DNA of 64,000 nt from Symsagittifera roscoffensis (taxonomy: Eukaryota; Xenacoelomorpha; Acoela; Convolutidae). The stretch lies in assembly GCF_963678635.1 (NCBI RefSeq), contig NC_087065.1, positions 65,939,374 through 66,003,373 on the forward strand, in the 5' to 3' direction. Shown in pieces: positions 12,081 to 25,538 of the stretch (position 1 is the first letter of the stretch; every line of letters starts with the position of its first letter). The position numbers and the translations under genes are program-made. The notes beneath the pieces were generated by a model that made no database searches, was not told where the DNA came from, and saw nothing but the letters and a program-made list of their open reading frames with translations.

Positions 12081-15000
12081 CGTCGTCACAGTACTGGCAG
12101 TTTTTCTTTCTTTTTGGTCTTGACTACATGACATTCCTTGAGTTCTCATAAATTTGAAAAACAGAGCCGCCTTTTCGGGTTTATAATGCTACGTTTACTT
12201 GTTATTGGTACCTGGGAGTGCTTAATTATAGATTTCAGTTTTTTCTGTGGAATCATATCATTTTAAGTGTCTATCAGTGATGCGGTTTTTCTCGTTACAA
12301 GTTTTTCCATTTTTGATCACAGTGTCTGGCTGATGTTATCATTTCGATACGCTCAATTTTATTGATTTATTCAATTCTACTGGGGTAGTGGTCGTTGACA
12401 TTCCTTGAGTTCTCATAAATTTGAAAAACAGAGCCGCCTTTTCGGGTTTATAATGCTAAGTTTACTTGTTATTGGTACCTGGGAGTGCTTAATTATAGAT
12501 TTCAGTTTTTTCTGTGGAATCATATCATTTTAAGTGTCTATCAGTGATGCGGTTTTTCTCGTTACAAGTTTTTCCATTTTTGATCACAGTGTCTGGCTGA
12601 TGTTATCATTTCGATACGCTCAATTTTATTAATTTATTCAATTCTACTGGGGTAGTGGTCGTTGCACTAGCGAATTTGCGCTGAAGTGTTTTTGTCTCAA
12701 TGAAGTTATCACAAATTGGTAGTTTCCACTAGCTTCTGGTCTTGACTACTGAATTTTTTTCAGTTTTGACATCTTTTAATTACACAGCGACGCTTTTTTT
12801 GTTTGTTAATGCATTTTGGGTATGTTGAAGATTCATGGGACTTTTGGGTTTTGATTTTGGTATTCGTGTTTCTGAAATATGACTTTTTTGTGTTCATCCT
12901 TGTTGCGATTTTTTGCGGTACATTTTTTTTTCATTTTTCGGGACAGTGTGTGCATAGTTAAGAAATCTTGATGTGGTTATTGCTGCTCCATTTATCGATT
13001 CTACTGATTTAGCGATCGTTGCAGCAGCGGATTTGCGCTGTGGTGATTTTTTGTCCGAAAAAAGTTGTCACAAATTGATAGTCTCCACTAGCTTCTGGTC
13101 TTGGCTACTGAATGTTTCTTCAGTTTTGACATCTTTGAAATACACAGCGACACTTTTTTGGGCTGTTATTGCGTTGTGGGTATGCTGACCATTCATGAGA
13201 GTTCTGGGTTTTGATTTGGTTCTTTATGTTTCTGAAATATGTCATTTTTTGTGTTCATTCTTGATGCGATCTTTTTTGGTACAAATTTTTTCATTTTTCA
13301 GGTTATTGTGTGGTTAGTTAAGTAATCTTGATGAGTTCATTGTTGCTCCATTCATCAGGATTTACTGGGTTAGCGATCTTTGCAGAAGCGAATTTGCGCT
13401 GTGGTGATTTTTTGTCCGAAAAAATTGTCGTCACACTACTGGCAGTTTTTATTTCTTTTTTGTCTTGACTACCAGACCTTCCTTGAGTTTTCATAAATTT
13501 GAAAGACAGCTCTGCTTTTTTGGGGTTGATAATGCATTGTTTACTTGTTATTGGTACCTGGGAGTGCTTAGTTTTTGATTTCATTTTTTCTGTGGAATCA
13601 TATCATTTTAAGTGTCTATCAGTGATGCGGTTTTTCTCGTTACAAGTTTTTCCATTTTTGATCACAGTGTCTGGCTGATGTTATCATTTCGATACGCTCA
13701 ATTTTATTAATTTATTCAATTCTACTGGGGTAGTGGTCGTTGCACTAGCGAATTTGCGCTGAAGTGTTTTTGTCTCAATGAAGTTATCACAAATTGGTAG
13801 TTTCCACTAGCTTCTGGTCTTGACTACTGAATTTTTTTCAGTTTTGACATCTTTTAATTACACAGCGACGCTTTTTTTGTTTGTTAATGCATTTTGGGTA
13901 TGTTGAAGATTCATGGGAGTTTTGGGTTTTGATTTTGGTATTCGTAATTCTGAAATATGACTTTTTTGTGTTCATCCTTGTTGCGATTTTTTGCGGTACA
14001 TTTTTTTTTCATTTTTCGGGACAGTGTGTGCATAGTTAAGAAATCTTGATGTGTTTATTGCTGCTCCATTCATCGATTCTACTGAGTTAGCGATCGTTGC
14101 AGCAGCGGATTTGCGCTGTGGTGATTTTTTGTCCGAAAAAAGTTGTCACAAATTGATAGTCTCCACTAGCTTCTGGTCTTGGCTACTGAATGTTTCTTCA
14201 GTTTTGACATCTTTGAAATACACAGCGACACTTTTTTGGGCTGTTATTGCGTTGTGGGTATGCTGACCATTCATGAGAGTTCTGGGTTTTGATTTGGTTC
14301 TTTATGTTTCTGAAATATGTCATTTTTTGTGTTCATTCTTGATGCGATCTTTTTTGGTACAAATTTTTTCATTTTTCAGGTTATTGTGTGGTTAGTTAAG
14401 TAATCTTGATGAGTTCATTGTTGCTCCATTCATCAGGTCTACTGGGTTAGCGATCGTTGCAGAAGCGAATTTGCGCTGTGGTGATTTTTTGTCCGAAAAA
14501 ATTGTCGTCACACTACTGGCAGTTTTTATTTCTTTTTGGTCTTGACTACCAGACCTTCCTTGAGTTTTCATAAATTTGAAAGACAGCTCTGCCTTTTTGG
14601 GGTTGATAACGCATTGTTTACTTGTTATTGGTACCTGGGAGTGCTTAGTTTTTGATTTCATTTTTTCTATGGAATCATGTCATTTTATGTGTCTATCAGT
14701 GATGCGGTTTTTCTCGTTACAAGTTTGTCCAATTTTGACCACAGTGTTTGGCTGATTTTTTCATTTAGAGGTGCGCCTTTTAATGATTTAGTCAATTCTA
14801 AAGGGTTATTGGTAGTTGCACTAGCGAATTTGCGCTGGAGTGTTTTTTGCGCTGTCTCAATAAAGTTATCACAAATTGGTGGATTCCACTAGATTCTGGT
14901 CTTGGCAACTAAATTTTTCTTCAGTTTTGACATCTTTCAAATACACAGCGACGTTTTTTGGGTTGTTAATGCGTTGTGGGTATGCTGAAGATTCATTAGA

Positions 15001-18000
15001 GTTCTGGGTTTAGATTTTGGTACTCGTGTTTCTGAAATATGACTTTTTTGTGTTCATCCTTTTTGCGATTTTTTGTGGTACATTTTTTTTTCATTTTTCA
15101 GGACAGTGTCTGGCTAATTAGGAATTTTTGATGTGGTCATTATGTGTTCATTGTTGCTCCGTTCATCGATTCTACTGAATTAGCGATCGTTGCAGAAGTT
15201 TATTTGTGCTGTGGTGATGTTTTGTTTGGAAAAAGAAATCACAAATTGGTAATCTCCACTAGCTTCTGGTCTTGGCTACTGAATATTTCTTCAGTTTTGA
15301 CATCTTTAAAATAGACAGCGACGCATTTTGGGTTGTTAATGCGTTGTGGGTATGCTGAAGATTCATAGGAGTTCTGGGTTTAGATTTTGGTACTCGTGTT
15401 TCTGAAATATGACTTTATTGTGTTCATCCTTTTTGCTATTTTTTTGTGGTACAATTTTTTTCATTTTTCAGGACAGTGTGTGGCTAATTAGGAATTTTTG
15501 ATGTGTTCATTATGTGTTCATTGTTGCTCCATTCATCGAATCTATTGCATTAGCGATCGTTGCAGAAGTTTATTTGTGCTGTGGTGATGTTTTGTTCGAA
15601 AAAAGTTGTCACAAATTGATAGTCTCCACTAGCTTCTGGTCTTGGCTACTGAATGTTTCTTCAGTTTTGACATCTTTGAAATACACAGCGACACTTTTTT
15701 GGGCTTTTATTGCGTTGTGGATGTGCTGACCATTGATGAGAGTTCTGGGTTTTGATTTGGTCTTTATGTTTCTGAAATATGTCATTTTTTGTGTTCATCC
15801 TTGATGCGATCTTTTTTGGTACAATTTTTTTCATTTTTCAGGTTATTGTGTGGCTAGTTAAGTCATCTTGATGAGTTCATTGTTGCTCCATTCATCATTT
15901 CTACTGGGTTCGCAATCGTTGCAGAAGCGAACTTGCGCTGTGGAGATTTTTTGTCCGAAAAAAGTTGTCGTCACAGTACTGGCAGTTTTTCTTTCTTTTT
16001 GGTCTTGACCACCAGACATTCCTTGAGTTTTCATAAATTTGAAAGACAGCGCTTCCTTTTTGGGGTTGATAATGCTTTTTTCAAAAAGGTTTTTGGTACC
16101 TGGGAGTGCTAAGTTTTTGATTTCATTTTTTTGTGGAATCATGTCATTTTATGTGTCTATCATTGATGCGGTTTTTCTCGTTACAAGTTTTTCCATTTTT
16201 GATTACAGTGTCTGGCTGATATTATCTTTTTGATGTGCTCATTTTTATTCATTTATTCAATTCTACTGGGTTAGTGGTCGTTGCACTAGCGAATTTGCGC
16301 TGGACTGTTTTTGTCTCAATAATGTTATCACAAATTGGTAGTTTCCACTAGCTTCTGACCTTGACTGCTGAATGTTTCTTTAGTTTTAACATTTTTGAAA
16401 TACAAAGCGACGTTTTCTTTTGGGTTGTTAATGCGTTGTGGTATTGCTAAAAGTTCATGGGAGTACTACTTTTTTAACTTTGGTTTTTGAAATATATTTT
16501 TTTTTGTGTTCATCTTTGATGCGATTTTTTGTGGTACAAATCTTTTTCATTTTTCAGGACTGTGTGTGGCTAGTTAAGTCATCTTGATGTGTTCATTGTT
16601 GCTGCATTCATCAAGTATTTTGGGTTAGCGATTGTTGCAGAAGCAAATTTGCGCTGTGGTGAATTTTTGTTCGAAAAAACTGTCGTCACAAAACTGGCAG
16701 TTTTTCTTTCTTTTTGGTCTTTACTACCAGACATTCCTTGAGTTTTCATAAATTTAAAAGACAGCGCTGCATTTTTGAGGTTGATAATGCATTATTTACT
16801 TGCTATTGGTACCTGGGAGTGCTTTGTTTTTGAATTCAACATTTTCTCTGGAATCATGTCATTTTATGTGTCTATAAGTGATGCGGTTTTTCTCGTTACA
16901 AGTTTTTCCATTTTTGATCACAGTGTCTGGCTGATATTATCATTTTGAGGCGCTCTTTCTTAATCATTTATGCAATTCTATTGGGTATTGGTCTTTGCAC
17001 TAGCGAATTTGCGCTGGATTGTTTTTGTCTCAATAAAACTATCAGAAGTTGGTAGTTTCCACTAGCTTCTGGCCTTGGCTACTGAATGTTTCTTTAGTTT
17101 TGACATCATTGAATTACACAACGACGCTTTTTTGAGTAATTAATGCAATTTCGGTATGTTAAAGGTTCATGGGAGTACTAAGTTTTTGATTTTGGTCTTT
17201 ATGTTTCGGAAATATGTCATTCTTTGTGTCTATCCTTGATGCAATCTTTTGTGGTACAATTTTTTTTCCTTTTTCAGGACATTGTGTGGCTAGTTAAGTC
17301 ATCCTGATGTTTTCATTATTGTTCCATTCATCAAGTCTACTGGGTTAGCAAGCAATGCAGAACCGATTTTGCCCTCTGGTGTTTTTTTGTCCGAAAAAAG
17401 TTGTCGTCACAGTGCTGGCAGTTTTTCTTTATATTCGGTCTTGACTACCAGACATTCCTTGAGTTTCCATAAATTTGAAAGACAGAGTTGCCTGTTTGGG
17501 TTTTACAATGCTATGTTTACGTGTTATTGGTACCTGGGAGTGCTCAATTGTTGTTCTGTGGAATCATGTCTTTTTATGTGTCTATCAGTGATGCGGTTTT
17601 TCTCGTTACAAGTTTTTCCATTTTTGATCACAGTGTCTGTCTGGCTGATATTATCTTTTCGATACGCTCATTTTTATTCATTTATTCAATTCTACTGGGG
17701 TAGTGGTCGTTGCACTAGCGAATTTGCGCTGAAGTGTTTTTGTCTCAATAAAGTTATCACAAATTGGTACTTTCCACTAGCTTCTGGTCTTGGCTACTGA
17801 ATGTTTCTTCAGTTTTGACATCTTTGAAATTTACAGCGACGCTTTTTTGGATTGTTATTGAGTTGTGGGTATGCTGAAGATTCATGGGAGTTCTGGGTTT
17901 AGATTTTGGTATTTATGTTTCTGAAATATGTCTTTTTTTTGTGTTCATCCATGATGCGATTTTTTTGTGGTACAAATTTTTTCAATTTCCAGGACAGTGT

Positions 18001-21000
18001 GTGGCTAGTTAAGAAAACTTGATGTGTTCATTGTTGTTCCATTCATCGATTCTACTGAATTAGTGATCGTTGTAGAAGCAGATTTGCGCTGTGGTGATTT
18101 TTTGTCCGAAAAAGTATGTCACAAATTGGTAATCTCCACTAGCTTCTGGTCTTGGCTACTGAAGGTTTCTTCAGTTTTGACATCTTTGAAATACACAGCG
18201 ACGCTTTGTTGGGTTGTTAATGCGTTGTGGGTATGCTGAAAATTCATGGGATTTCTGGGTTTTGATTTTGGTTTTTATGTTTTTGAAATATGTCTTTTTT
18301 TGTGTTCAACCTTGATGAGATTTTTCGGGGTACAAATTTTTTCTTTTTTGCAGGACTGTGTGTGGCTGATTAAGTCATCTTGATGTGTTCATTGTTGTTG
18401 CATTCATCAGGTATTTTGGGTTAGCGATCGTTGCAGAAGCGAGTTTGCGCTGTGGTGATTTTTTGTCCGAAAAAATTGTCGTCACAGTACTGGCAGTTTT
18501 TCTTTCTTTTTGGTCTGGACTACCAGACATTCCTTGAGTTTTTATAAATTTGAAAGACAACTCTGCCTTTTTGGGGTTCATAATGCATTGTTTACTTGTT
18601 ATTGGTACCTGGGAGTGCTTATATTTTGATTTCAATTTTTTCTGTGGAATCATGTCTTTTTATGTGTCTATCAGTGATGCGGTTTTTCTCGTTACAAGTT
18701 TTTCCAATTTTGACCACAGTGTCTGGCTCATATTTTCATTTTGAGGTGCTCTTTTTAATAATTTAGTCAATTCTAATTGGGTATTGGTCGTTGCACTAGC
18801 GAATTTGCGCGGGAGTGTTTTTGTCTCAATAAAACTATCACAAATTGGTAGTTTCCACTAGCTTCTGGCCTTGGCTACTGAATGTTTCTTTATTTTTGAC
18901 ATCTTTGAAATACACAGCGACGTTTCTTTGCGTTGTTAATGCGTCAAAGATATGCTGATGGTTCGTGAGAGTACTACGTTTATGATTTTGGACTTCAGGT
19001 TTCTGAAATATGTCTTTTTTTTGTGTTCATCCTTGATGCGATTTTTGTTACAAATTTTTTCATTTTCCAGGTCAGTGTGTGGCTAGTTAAGAAATCTTGA
19101 TGTGTTCATTGTTGTTCCAATCATCAGTTCTACTGGGTTAGCGTTCGGTGCAGAAGCGGATTTGCTATGTGTTATTTTTTTGTCCGAAAAAAGTTGTCGT
19201 CACAAATTGGTAGTTTCCACTAGCTTCTGTTCTTGGCTACTGAATGTTTCTTCAGTTTTGACATCTTTGAAATATACAGCGATGTTTTCTTTTGGGTTGT
19301 TCATGCGTTGTGGTTTTGCTAAAGGTTCATGCGAGTACTAAACTTTTAATTTTGGACTTAATGTTTTTGAAATATGTCTTTTTTTGTGTTCATCCCTGAT
19401 GCGATTTTTCGAAGTACAAATTTTTTCGTTTTTCAGGACACTCTGTGGCTAGTTAAGTCATCTTGATGTGTACATTGTTGTTCCATTCATCAGTTCTACT
19501 AGGTTAGCGATCGTTGCTGAAGCGAATTTGCGCTGAGGTGATTTTATCTCCGAAAAAAGTTGTCGTCACAGTGCTGGCAGTTTTTCTTTATATTTGCTCT
19601 TGACTGGCAGAAATTCCTTGAGTTTTCACAAAATTGAAAGTCAGAGCTGCCCTTTTGGGATTGATAATGCCTTGTTTACTTGTTAATGATACCTAGTAGG
19701 AGTGCTTAGTTTTGATTTTAGTTTTTTTTCTGTGGAATCATGTCTTTTTATGTGTCTATCAGTGATGCGGTTTTTCTCGTTACAAAATTTTCCATTTTTG
19801 ACCACAGTGTCTGGCTGATAATATCTTTTTGAGTTGCTCTTTTTTAATCATTTATTCAATTCTAATGGGGTTTTGGTCGTTGCTTTAGCGAATTTGCGCT
19901 GGAGTGTTTTTGTCTCAATAAAATATCACAAATTGGTAGTTTCCACTAGCTTCTGGTCTTGGCTACTGAATGTTTCTTCAGTTTTGACATCTTTGAAATT
20001 CAAAGCAACGTTTTTTGGGTTGTTGGTGCATTGTGGTTGTGCTGAAAAATTGTGGGAGTACTAAGTTTTTGATTTTGGATTTATATTTCTGAAATATGTC
20101 TTTTTTTATTCATCCTTGTTGCGATTTTTTGTGGTAAAAGTTTTATTCATTGTTCAGGACATTGTGTGGCTAGTTAAGTCATCTTGATGTTGATTGTTGT
20201 TCCCTTCATCAGTTCTACTAAGTAAGGGATCGTTGCAGAAGCAGATTTGCGCTGTGGTGATTTTTTGTCCGAAAAAAGATGTTACAAATTGGTAATCTCC
20301 ACTAGCTTCTGGTCTTGGCTACTGAAGATTTTTTCAGTTTTGACATCTTTGAAAATTACAGCGACACTTATTTGGGTTGATATTGCGTTCTAGGTATGCT
20401 GACGGTTCATTGGAATACAAAATTTTTGTTTTTGGTCTTTATTTTTCTGAAATATGTCATTCTTTGTGTTTATCCTTGAGTTGATTTTTTGTGGTACATT
20501 TTTTTTTCATTTATCACGACAGTGTATGGCTAGTAAAGTCATCTTGATGTGTTCATTTTTGTTCCATTCATCATTTCTACTGGGTTAGCGATCGTTCCTG
20601 AAGCGAATTTGCGCTGAGGGGATTTTATCTCCGAAGAAATTTGTCGTCACAGTACTGGCAGTTTTTCTTTCTTCTTGGTCTTGACTACCAGACATTCCTT
20701 GAGTTTTCATAAATTTGAAAAACAGAGCTACCTTACTGGTTGATGTTACCTGGGAGTGCTTAATTATTGATTTCAGTTTTTTCTGTGGAATCATGTCATT
20801 TTATGTGTCTATCAGTGATGCGGTTTTTCTCGTTACAAGTTTTTCAATTTTTAACCACAGTGTCTGGCTGATATTATGATTTTGATGTGCTCTTTTTTTT
20901 ATTCATTTAATCAATTCTATTGGGGTAGTGGTCGTTGCACTAGTGAATTTAATCTGGAGTGTTTTTGTCTCAATAAAACTATCACAAATTGGTAGTTTCC

Positions 21001-22545
21001 ACTAGCTTCTGGCCTTGGCTACTCAATGTTTCTTTAGTTTTGACATCTTTGAATTACACAGCGACGCTTTTTTGAGTAATTAATGCAATTTCGGTAAGTT
21101 GAAGGTTCATGGGAGTACTAGGTTTTTGATTTTTGTCTTTATGTTTCGGATATATGTCATTCTTTGTGTCTATCCTTGATGCAATCTTTTGTGGGACAAT
21201 TTTTTTCATTTTTCAGGACATTGTGTGGCTAGTTAAGTCATCTTGATGTTCATTAATATTCCTTTCATCAGTTCTACTAAGTAAGCGATCGTTGCAGAAG
21301 CGGATTTCCGCTGTGGTGATTTTTGTCTGATAAAAATATCACAAATTGCTAGTTTCCACTAGCTTCTGGTCTTGGCTACTGAATGTTTCTTCAGTTTTGA
21401 CATCTTTGAAATTCAAAGCGACGTTTTTTGGGTTGTTGTTGCATTTTGGTTGTGCTGAAAAATTGTGGGAGTACTAAGTTTTTGATTTTGGATTTATATT
21501 TCTGAAATATGTCTTTTTTTATTCATCCTTGTTGCGATTTTTTATGGTACAATTTTTTTTTCATTTTTCAGGACAGTGTGTGGCTAATTAAGAAATCCTG
21601 ATATGTTCATTATGTGTTCATTGTTGCTCCATTCATCGATTCTACTGACTTAGCGATCGTTGCAGAAGCAGATTTGCGCTGTGGTGATTTTTTGTCCCAA
21701 AAAAGATGTCACAAATTGGTAATCTCCACTAGCTTCTGGTCTTGGCTACTGAAGGTTTCTTCAGTTTTGACATCTTTGAAAATTACAGCGACGCTTATTT
21801 GGGTTGATATTGCGTTGTAGGTATGCTGACGGTTCATTGGAATACTAAATTTTTGTTTTTGGTCTTTGTTTTTCTGAAATATGTCATTCTTTGTGTTTAT
21901 CCTTGAGTTGATTTTTTGTGGTACAAGTTTTTTTCATATTTCACGACAGTGTATGGCTAGTAAAGTCATCTTGATGTGTTCATTTTTGTTCCATTCACTA
22001 TTTCTACTGGGTTAGCGATCGTTCCTGAAGCGAATTTGCGCTGAGGGATTTTATCTCCGAAGAAATTTGTCGTCACAGTACTGGCAGTTTTTCTTTCTTT
22101 TTGGTCTTGACTAACAGACATTCCTTGAGTTTTCATAAATTTGAAAGACAGAGCTACCTTACTTGTTGATGTTACCTGGGAGTGCTTAATTATTGATTTC
22201 ACTTTTTTCTGTGGAATCATGTCATTTTATGTGTCTATCAGTGATGCGGTTTTTCTCGTTACAAGTTTTTCCATTTTTAACCACAGTGTCTAGCTGATAT
22301 TATGATTTTGATGTGCTCTTTTTTTATTTATTTATTCAATTCTATTGGGGTAGTGGTCGTTGCACTAGTGAATTTAAGCTGGAGTGTTTTTGTCTCAATA
22401 AAGTTGTCACAAATGCGTAGTTTCCACTAGCTTTTGGTCTTGGCTACTGAATGTTTCTGCAGTTTTTACATCTTTGAAATATACAGCGACGTTTTTTTTT
22501 TCGGTTGTTAATGCGTCGTGGATGTGCTGGCGAATCTTATATGTC
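12081..22545. repeat. Satellite array, subfamily B (X-X-Y trimers)
   Basis: From about 12.08 kb a second monomer type (Y) appears. It has ACTGGCAGTTTTTCTTTC, GACATTCCTTGAGTTTTCA and TATCAGTGATGCGGTTTTTC where type X has the TTTCCACTAGCTTCTGGTCT core. X and Y alternate, and a 1,078-bp trimer is visible, with 12,973 matching 14,051. A shorter irregular duplication of about 268 bp lies at 12,129-12,665. The array stops abruptly near 22,545, after GGTTGTTAATGCGTCGTGG. Confidence 0.92.
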
Positions 22546-22730
22546 GACGTCAGAAATAAGTCTTATGTCTAATGTCATTTTTCAGACTTGAAACCAAGTT
22601 GGGAATTATTTGATAACTCTTTCTTTTTAATTAGCCTGATAACAATTTACTGTTATAACTAATACACCGGCTTCATTGTTGTTTTCAAATAATAACAGCT
22701 CAATTGTACAATCTGACCTATGCAGTAATG
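22546..22730. other. Edge of the satellite, nothing recognised
   Basis: Single-copy AT-rich sequence between the end of the satellite and the palindrome. I see no gene or repeat in it. Confidence 0.5.
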
Positions 22731-22925
22731 TCATTTTTAAGTCCATCATCGGAATCATATATGAGATGACTGGGTCGGAGGTCAACCAATCGATGGCGCC
22801 GAGAAGCACATTACTGCCCCATTTTACATTGTAAATCAGTGCAGTATTCTGCTTCTGAGCGCCATCGCTTGGCTGATTTCTGACCCACTCATCTCATATA
22901 TGATTCCGATGGTGGCATTAAAAGC
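22731..22925. repeat. Long imperfect palindrome (hairpin or fold-back MITE)
   Basis: The left arm, about 22,741-22,815, pairs with the right arm, about 22,839-22,915. Shared blocks are CGGAATCATATATGAGATGA with TCATCTCATATATGATTCCG, then CGATGGCGC with GCGCCATCG, then AGAAGCA with TGCTTCT. By eye the arms match at roughly 80 percent over about 75 bp, with a loop near 23 nt (CCCATTTTACATTGTAAATC region). A fold-back MITE is the simplest reading. A transcribed hairpin giving small RNAs is possible. I saw no clear target-site duplication. Confidence 0.8.
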
Positions 22926-22930
22926 TGATT

Positions 22931-23360
22931 TTTTTGCATTCGTGTAGTTCTGAATTTGGATCAGAAATCATATCAATGAACATTAATTACGTGTTGAATA
23001 TTTTCTGTTTTCTCGCACGTGTGAAATTTTTTTTAGGAAATGAATTTATGCTGATGACATAACTTGCATGAGCTTGCGGATCACAACTGGAGTATGTATG
23101 CTTGGAGAATGTTTCCATCAGGAAAACAGGTTTCTTGGAGTTTGAGACAACTCCTCCCTTATGGTTTTGGTTCATCTAGGAGTAGGCTTAGGAAATTTTT
23201 GCTCTCTCAAGAGTTGAGGAGATTTGCCTACAGATAATGAAGAGTTTGAGGTTCCAACTTCTAAAACCATCTGATGTTTTTGTTGGTTCTCTTATCTGTT
23301 CAGAGATTGCACGTCTTATGGGTAAGTTTGAACGCTAATTGAGCCTCATTTGAGTTTTCA
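22931..23360. other. Unassigned noncoding sequence
   Basis: AT-rich single-copy sequence with no persuasive ORF and no repeat that I could see. Confidence 0.4.
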
Positions 23361-23705
23361 AAAAATGCTTATCTTACAATTTCCATATATGAAAAAAAGC
23401 TTATCGTACATTTTCCATATATGAAAAAATGCTTGTCTTACAATTTCCATATATGATAAAATGCTTATCTTACAATTTCCATATATGGAAAAATATTTAG
23501 CCTACAATTTCCATATATGAAAAAATGTTTATACTACTATTTCCATATATGAAAAAACGTTTATCCTACAATTTCCTTATATGAAAAAACGCTTATCCTA
23601 GAGTTTTTTTAGAGTTTTTTGAGTCTATGAAACTGTAGGAATTTGTAGGATAAGCATTTTTTCATATATGGAAATTGTAGGATAAGCATTTTTTGGTCAA
23701 CCCAC
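23361..23705. repeat. 32-bp tandem repeat with inverted copies at its right end
   Basis: About seven copies of a 32-bp unit built from GCTTATC-TACAATTTCCATATATG-AAAAAA run from 23,361 to 23,600; GCTT recurs at 23,367, 23,399 and 23,431. At 23,637-23,700 the complement appears (GTAGGATAAGCATTTTTTCA, then ATATGGAAATTGTAGG), so the block can fold back on itself. Confidence 0.9.
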
Positions 23706-23769
23706 GCTAAGATGCAGTTGAAATACTACCTACAATTTAAAAAAGCAAGATTTTTTTCGATGTCTTGAC

Positions 23770-24215
23770 CAAAAACAAGGTGAGCGACTTTTTTTAAATG
23801 CTCAATAAAATAACCACTGGAAAATATGTAAGATTTGAGCGTTTTTTTTAGACAATTACGCTCAAAATCTTGCTTCAAAATGAGCGGTTTGAGCGATTTT
23901 TGAACGGTTTATCTAAAAAAAAACAATTCAAAAACCGCGCAAGATTTGATCGGTTTTGAGCGTTTTATCTGAAAAAACCGCGCAAGATTTGAGCGGTTGT
24001 TGAGCGGTTTTTCTAGATAAACCGCTCAAATCTTGCGCGGTTTTTGAGCGGTTTTTCTTAGATAAACCGCTCAAAACCGTTCAATTCTTGCGCGGTTTTT
24101 GAGCGGTTTTTTTTAGATAAACCGTTCAAAAACCGCTCAATATGCTCATTTAGAAGCAAGATTTTGAGCATAATTGTCTCAAAAATACCGCTGAAACCGC
24201 TCAAATCTTGCTTCA
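23770..24215. repeat. Cluster of self-complementary GAGCGGTTTT repeats
   Basis: The block contains many copies of TTGAGCGGTTTTT and its complement AAAAACCGCTCAA, joined by CTAGATAAACCG or TTAGATAAACCG and by CAAATCTTGCGCGG. Inverted pairs are nested at several scales, for example 23,995-24,075 and 24,085-24,140. This is either a satellite in the making or the arms of a repeated fold-back element. Confidence 0.85.
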
Positions 24216-24239
24216 AATTAGGTGAAAAATCTCGACTAG

Positions 24240-25030
24240 GGTAATCGTTTTTGGCCGTTCAGTAATTGGAGGATTTTACGTTCAGTTATTAAAGCCTCAC
24301 TAAGCTAAGCAAGTTGGAAAAACCTGATCATTTTGAGATCTCAAAATTGAAATCTGTCACGGAACTGGCATTCTAGTTGGGTACATTACTGTGGCACAAT
24401 TTACTTTTTGGCTCTCAAAATTTTTTTTAGTTCCCCTCCTCACCTCCAAATCAGGCCCTCTAAGGTTCCCTGGCGGATCGGGTTACTAAAAGATTTTTGG
24501 GTTGAAAGTTGTGGGTTCGTAAAAGATTACAATGCTTGCAAGCTCTCATTCCTAGTCAAAACAATTAGATGAGTTTTGATCCGTGTTTGACAATTAACAG
24601 AGAGATTTTGATATCTAATCCTCTTCATAAAAATTCACCGCAGCACCTCAGCTGCATATAACACATTCAACAACTTGTTATTGCTGAAAGTCGAGAATGT
24701 GTACCATACCAATTTTAATCTAACAATCTTAATTTTAATCTTACCATCTAACAATCTTACCATACCAATTTTAATCTTAACCATTTTAATCGAGAATGTA
24801 TAATCTACACTACCATACCTTTAATTTCTCCCAGCTGATCCGACAAATCCTCAATGTTTTGTCGTTGAGTCACGTCAAGACTGGTCAGGTATTCATTGGC
24901 CCTGAAATATAATTGAGGAGGGAATTAAACAGTTATTTGGGCTGAAATTTTAGATTTTTACTCGAAACTTAAATGTGTTATCTAGAAAGAATTAGATGAT
25001 ATTGCTTAATTTACATTTAAATCAGTAGTT
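24240..25030. other. Unassigned noncoding sequence
   Basis: No coding ORF is recognised. There is a small local duplication around 24,710-24,790, where ACCATACCAATTTTAATCT and AATCTTACCATCTAACAATC are repeated. Confidence 0.4.
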
Positions 25031-25032
25031 TT

Positions 25033-25186
25033 GTAATCCGCCGTGTGTCCAAAGGGGGGGGGGGGTCAAAAAGGTCCTAAAACCTAAGTGAGGGGTCCTA
25101 AATTTTTAGGACCCCTCACATAAGTTTTGAGTTCTTTTTGACACCCTTAGGAATGACCCCCCACCTAAGGACACACTGCGGATTAC
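25033..25186. mobile_element. Palindromic MITE, copy 1
   Basis: The element starts GTAATCCGCCGTGTGTCC and ends with the near-complement GGACACACTGCGGATTAC. It is a palindrome around TCCTAAATTTTTAGGA, flanked by GTGAGGGG and CCCCTCAC. It carries a run of 13 G near the left end and a shorter C run (six) near the right end. A related copy lies at 50,120-50,301. The structure fits a non-autonomous fold-back DNA transposon. The target-site duplication is not clear to me. Confidence 0.8.
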
Positions 25187-25538
25187 AGTTGAGGACCCCC
25201 GTTTTTTAGGGGGACCGCCAGTATAGGGGTCCGCCTCGGATCCAAGGGCAAGGATTTTGCATTTTTTCCAGCGCTTTGCCCTCTTTCACCGAAAAGTGCT
25301 GGGATCCTAATTTTAGGATCCAAAACTTTTTTCGGCCTCCCAACTAGGATTTTACCAAACATGGTCGCAAAATGCTGGTTCCCTGGGGGAAATTAATGTT
25401 TTGGATCCTGAAAGTTTTTCGTTTGTCTCGAAAATTTTTCTACAGTCACTGTAAACGTACGTAATAGAATTGAAAATCATGTTCATTTTCAATCACCGTC
25501 GTCACTAACAACCTTCTTTCTTAACATCAGATACTGAA
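25187..25538. other. Spacer before the Polinton gene remnants
   Basis: Contains GATCC-rich degenerate repeats (GGATCCAAGGGC, GGATCCTAATTTTAGGATCC). The second is a perfect palindrome at about 25,303-25,322. No ORF. Confidence 0.4.

Noticed and set aside
1-22545. Dozens of 60-96-codon ORFs in the satellite as possible genes
   Set aside because: They are the same few peptides repeated with the monomer; nothing separates them from repeat homogenisation.
23361-23705. CRISPR-like array, because of a 32-bp regular repeat
   Set aside because: The unit has no unique spacer between copies, it is AT-rich and imperfect, and the window is eukaryotic.
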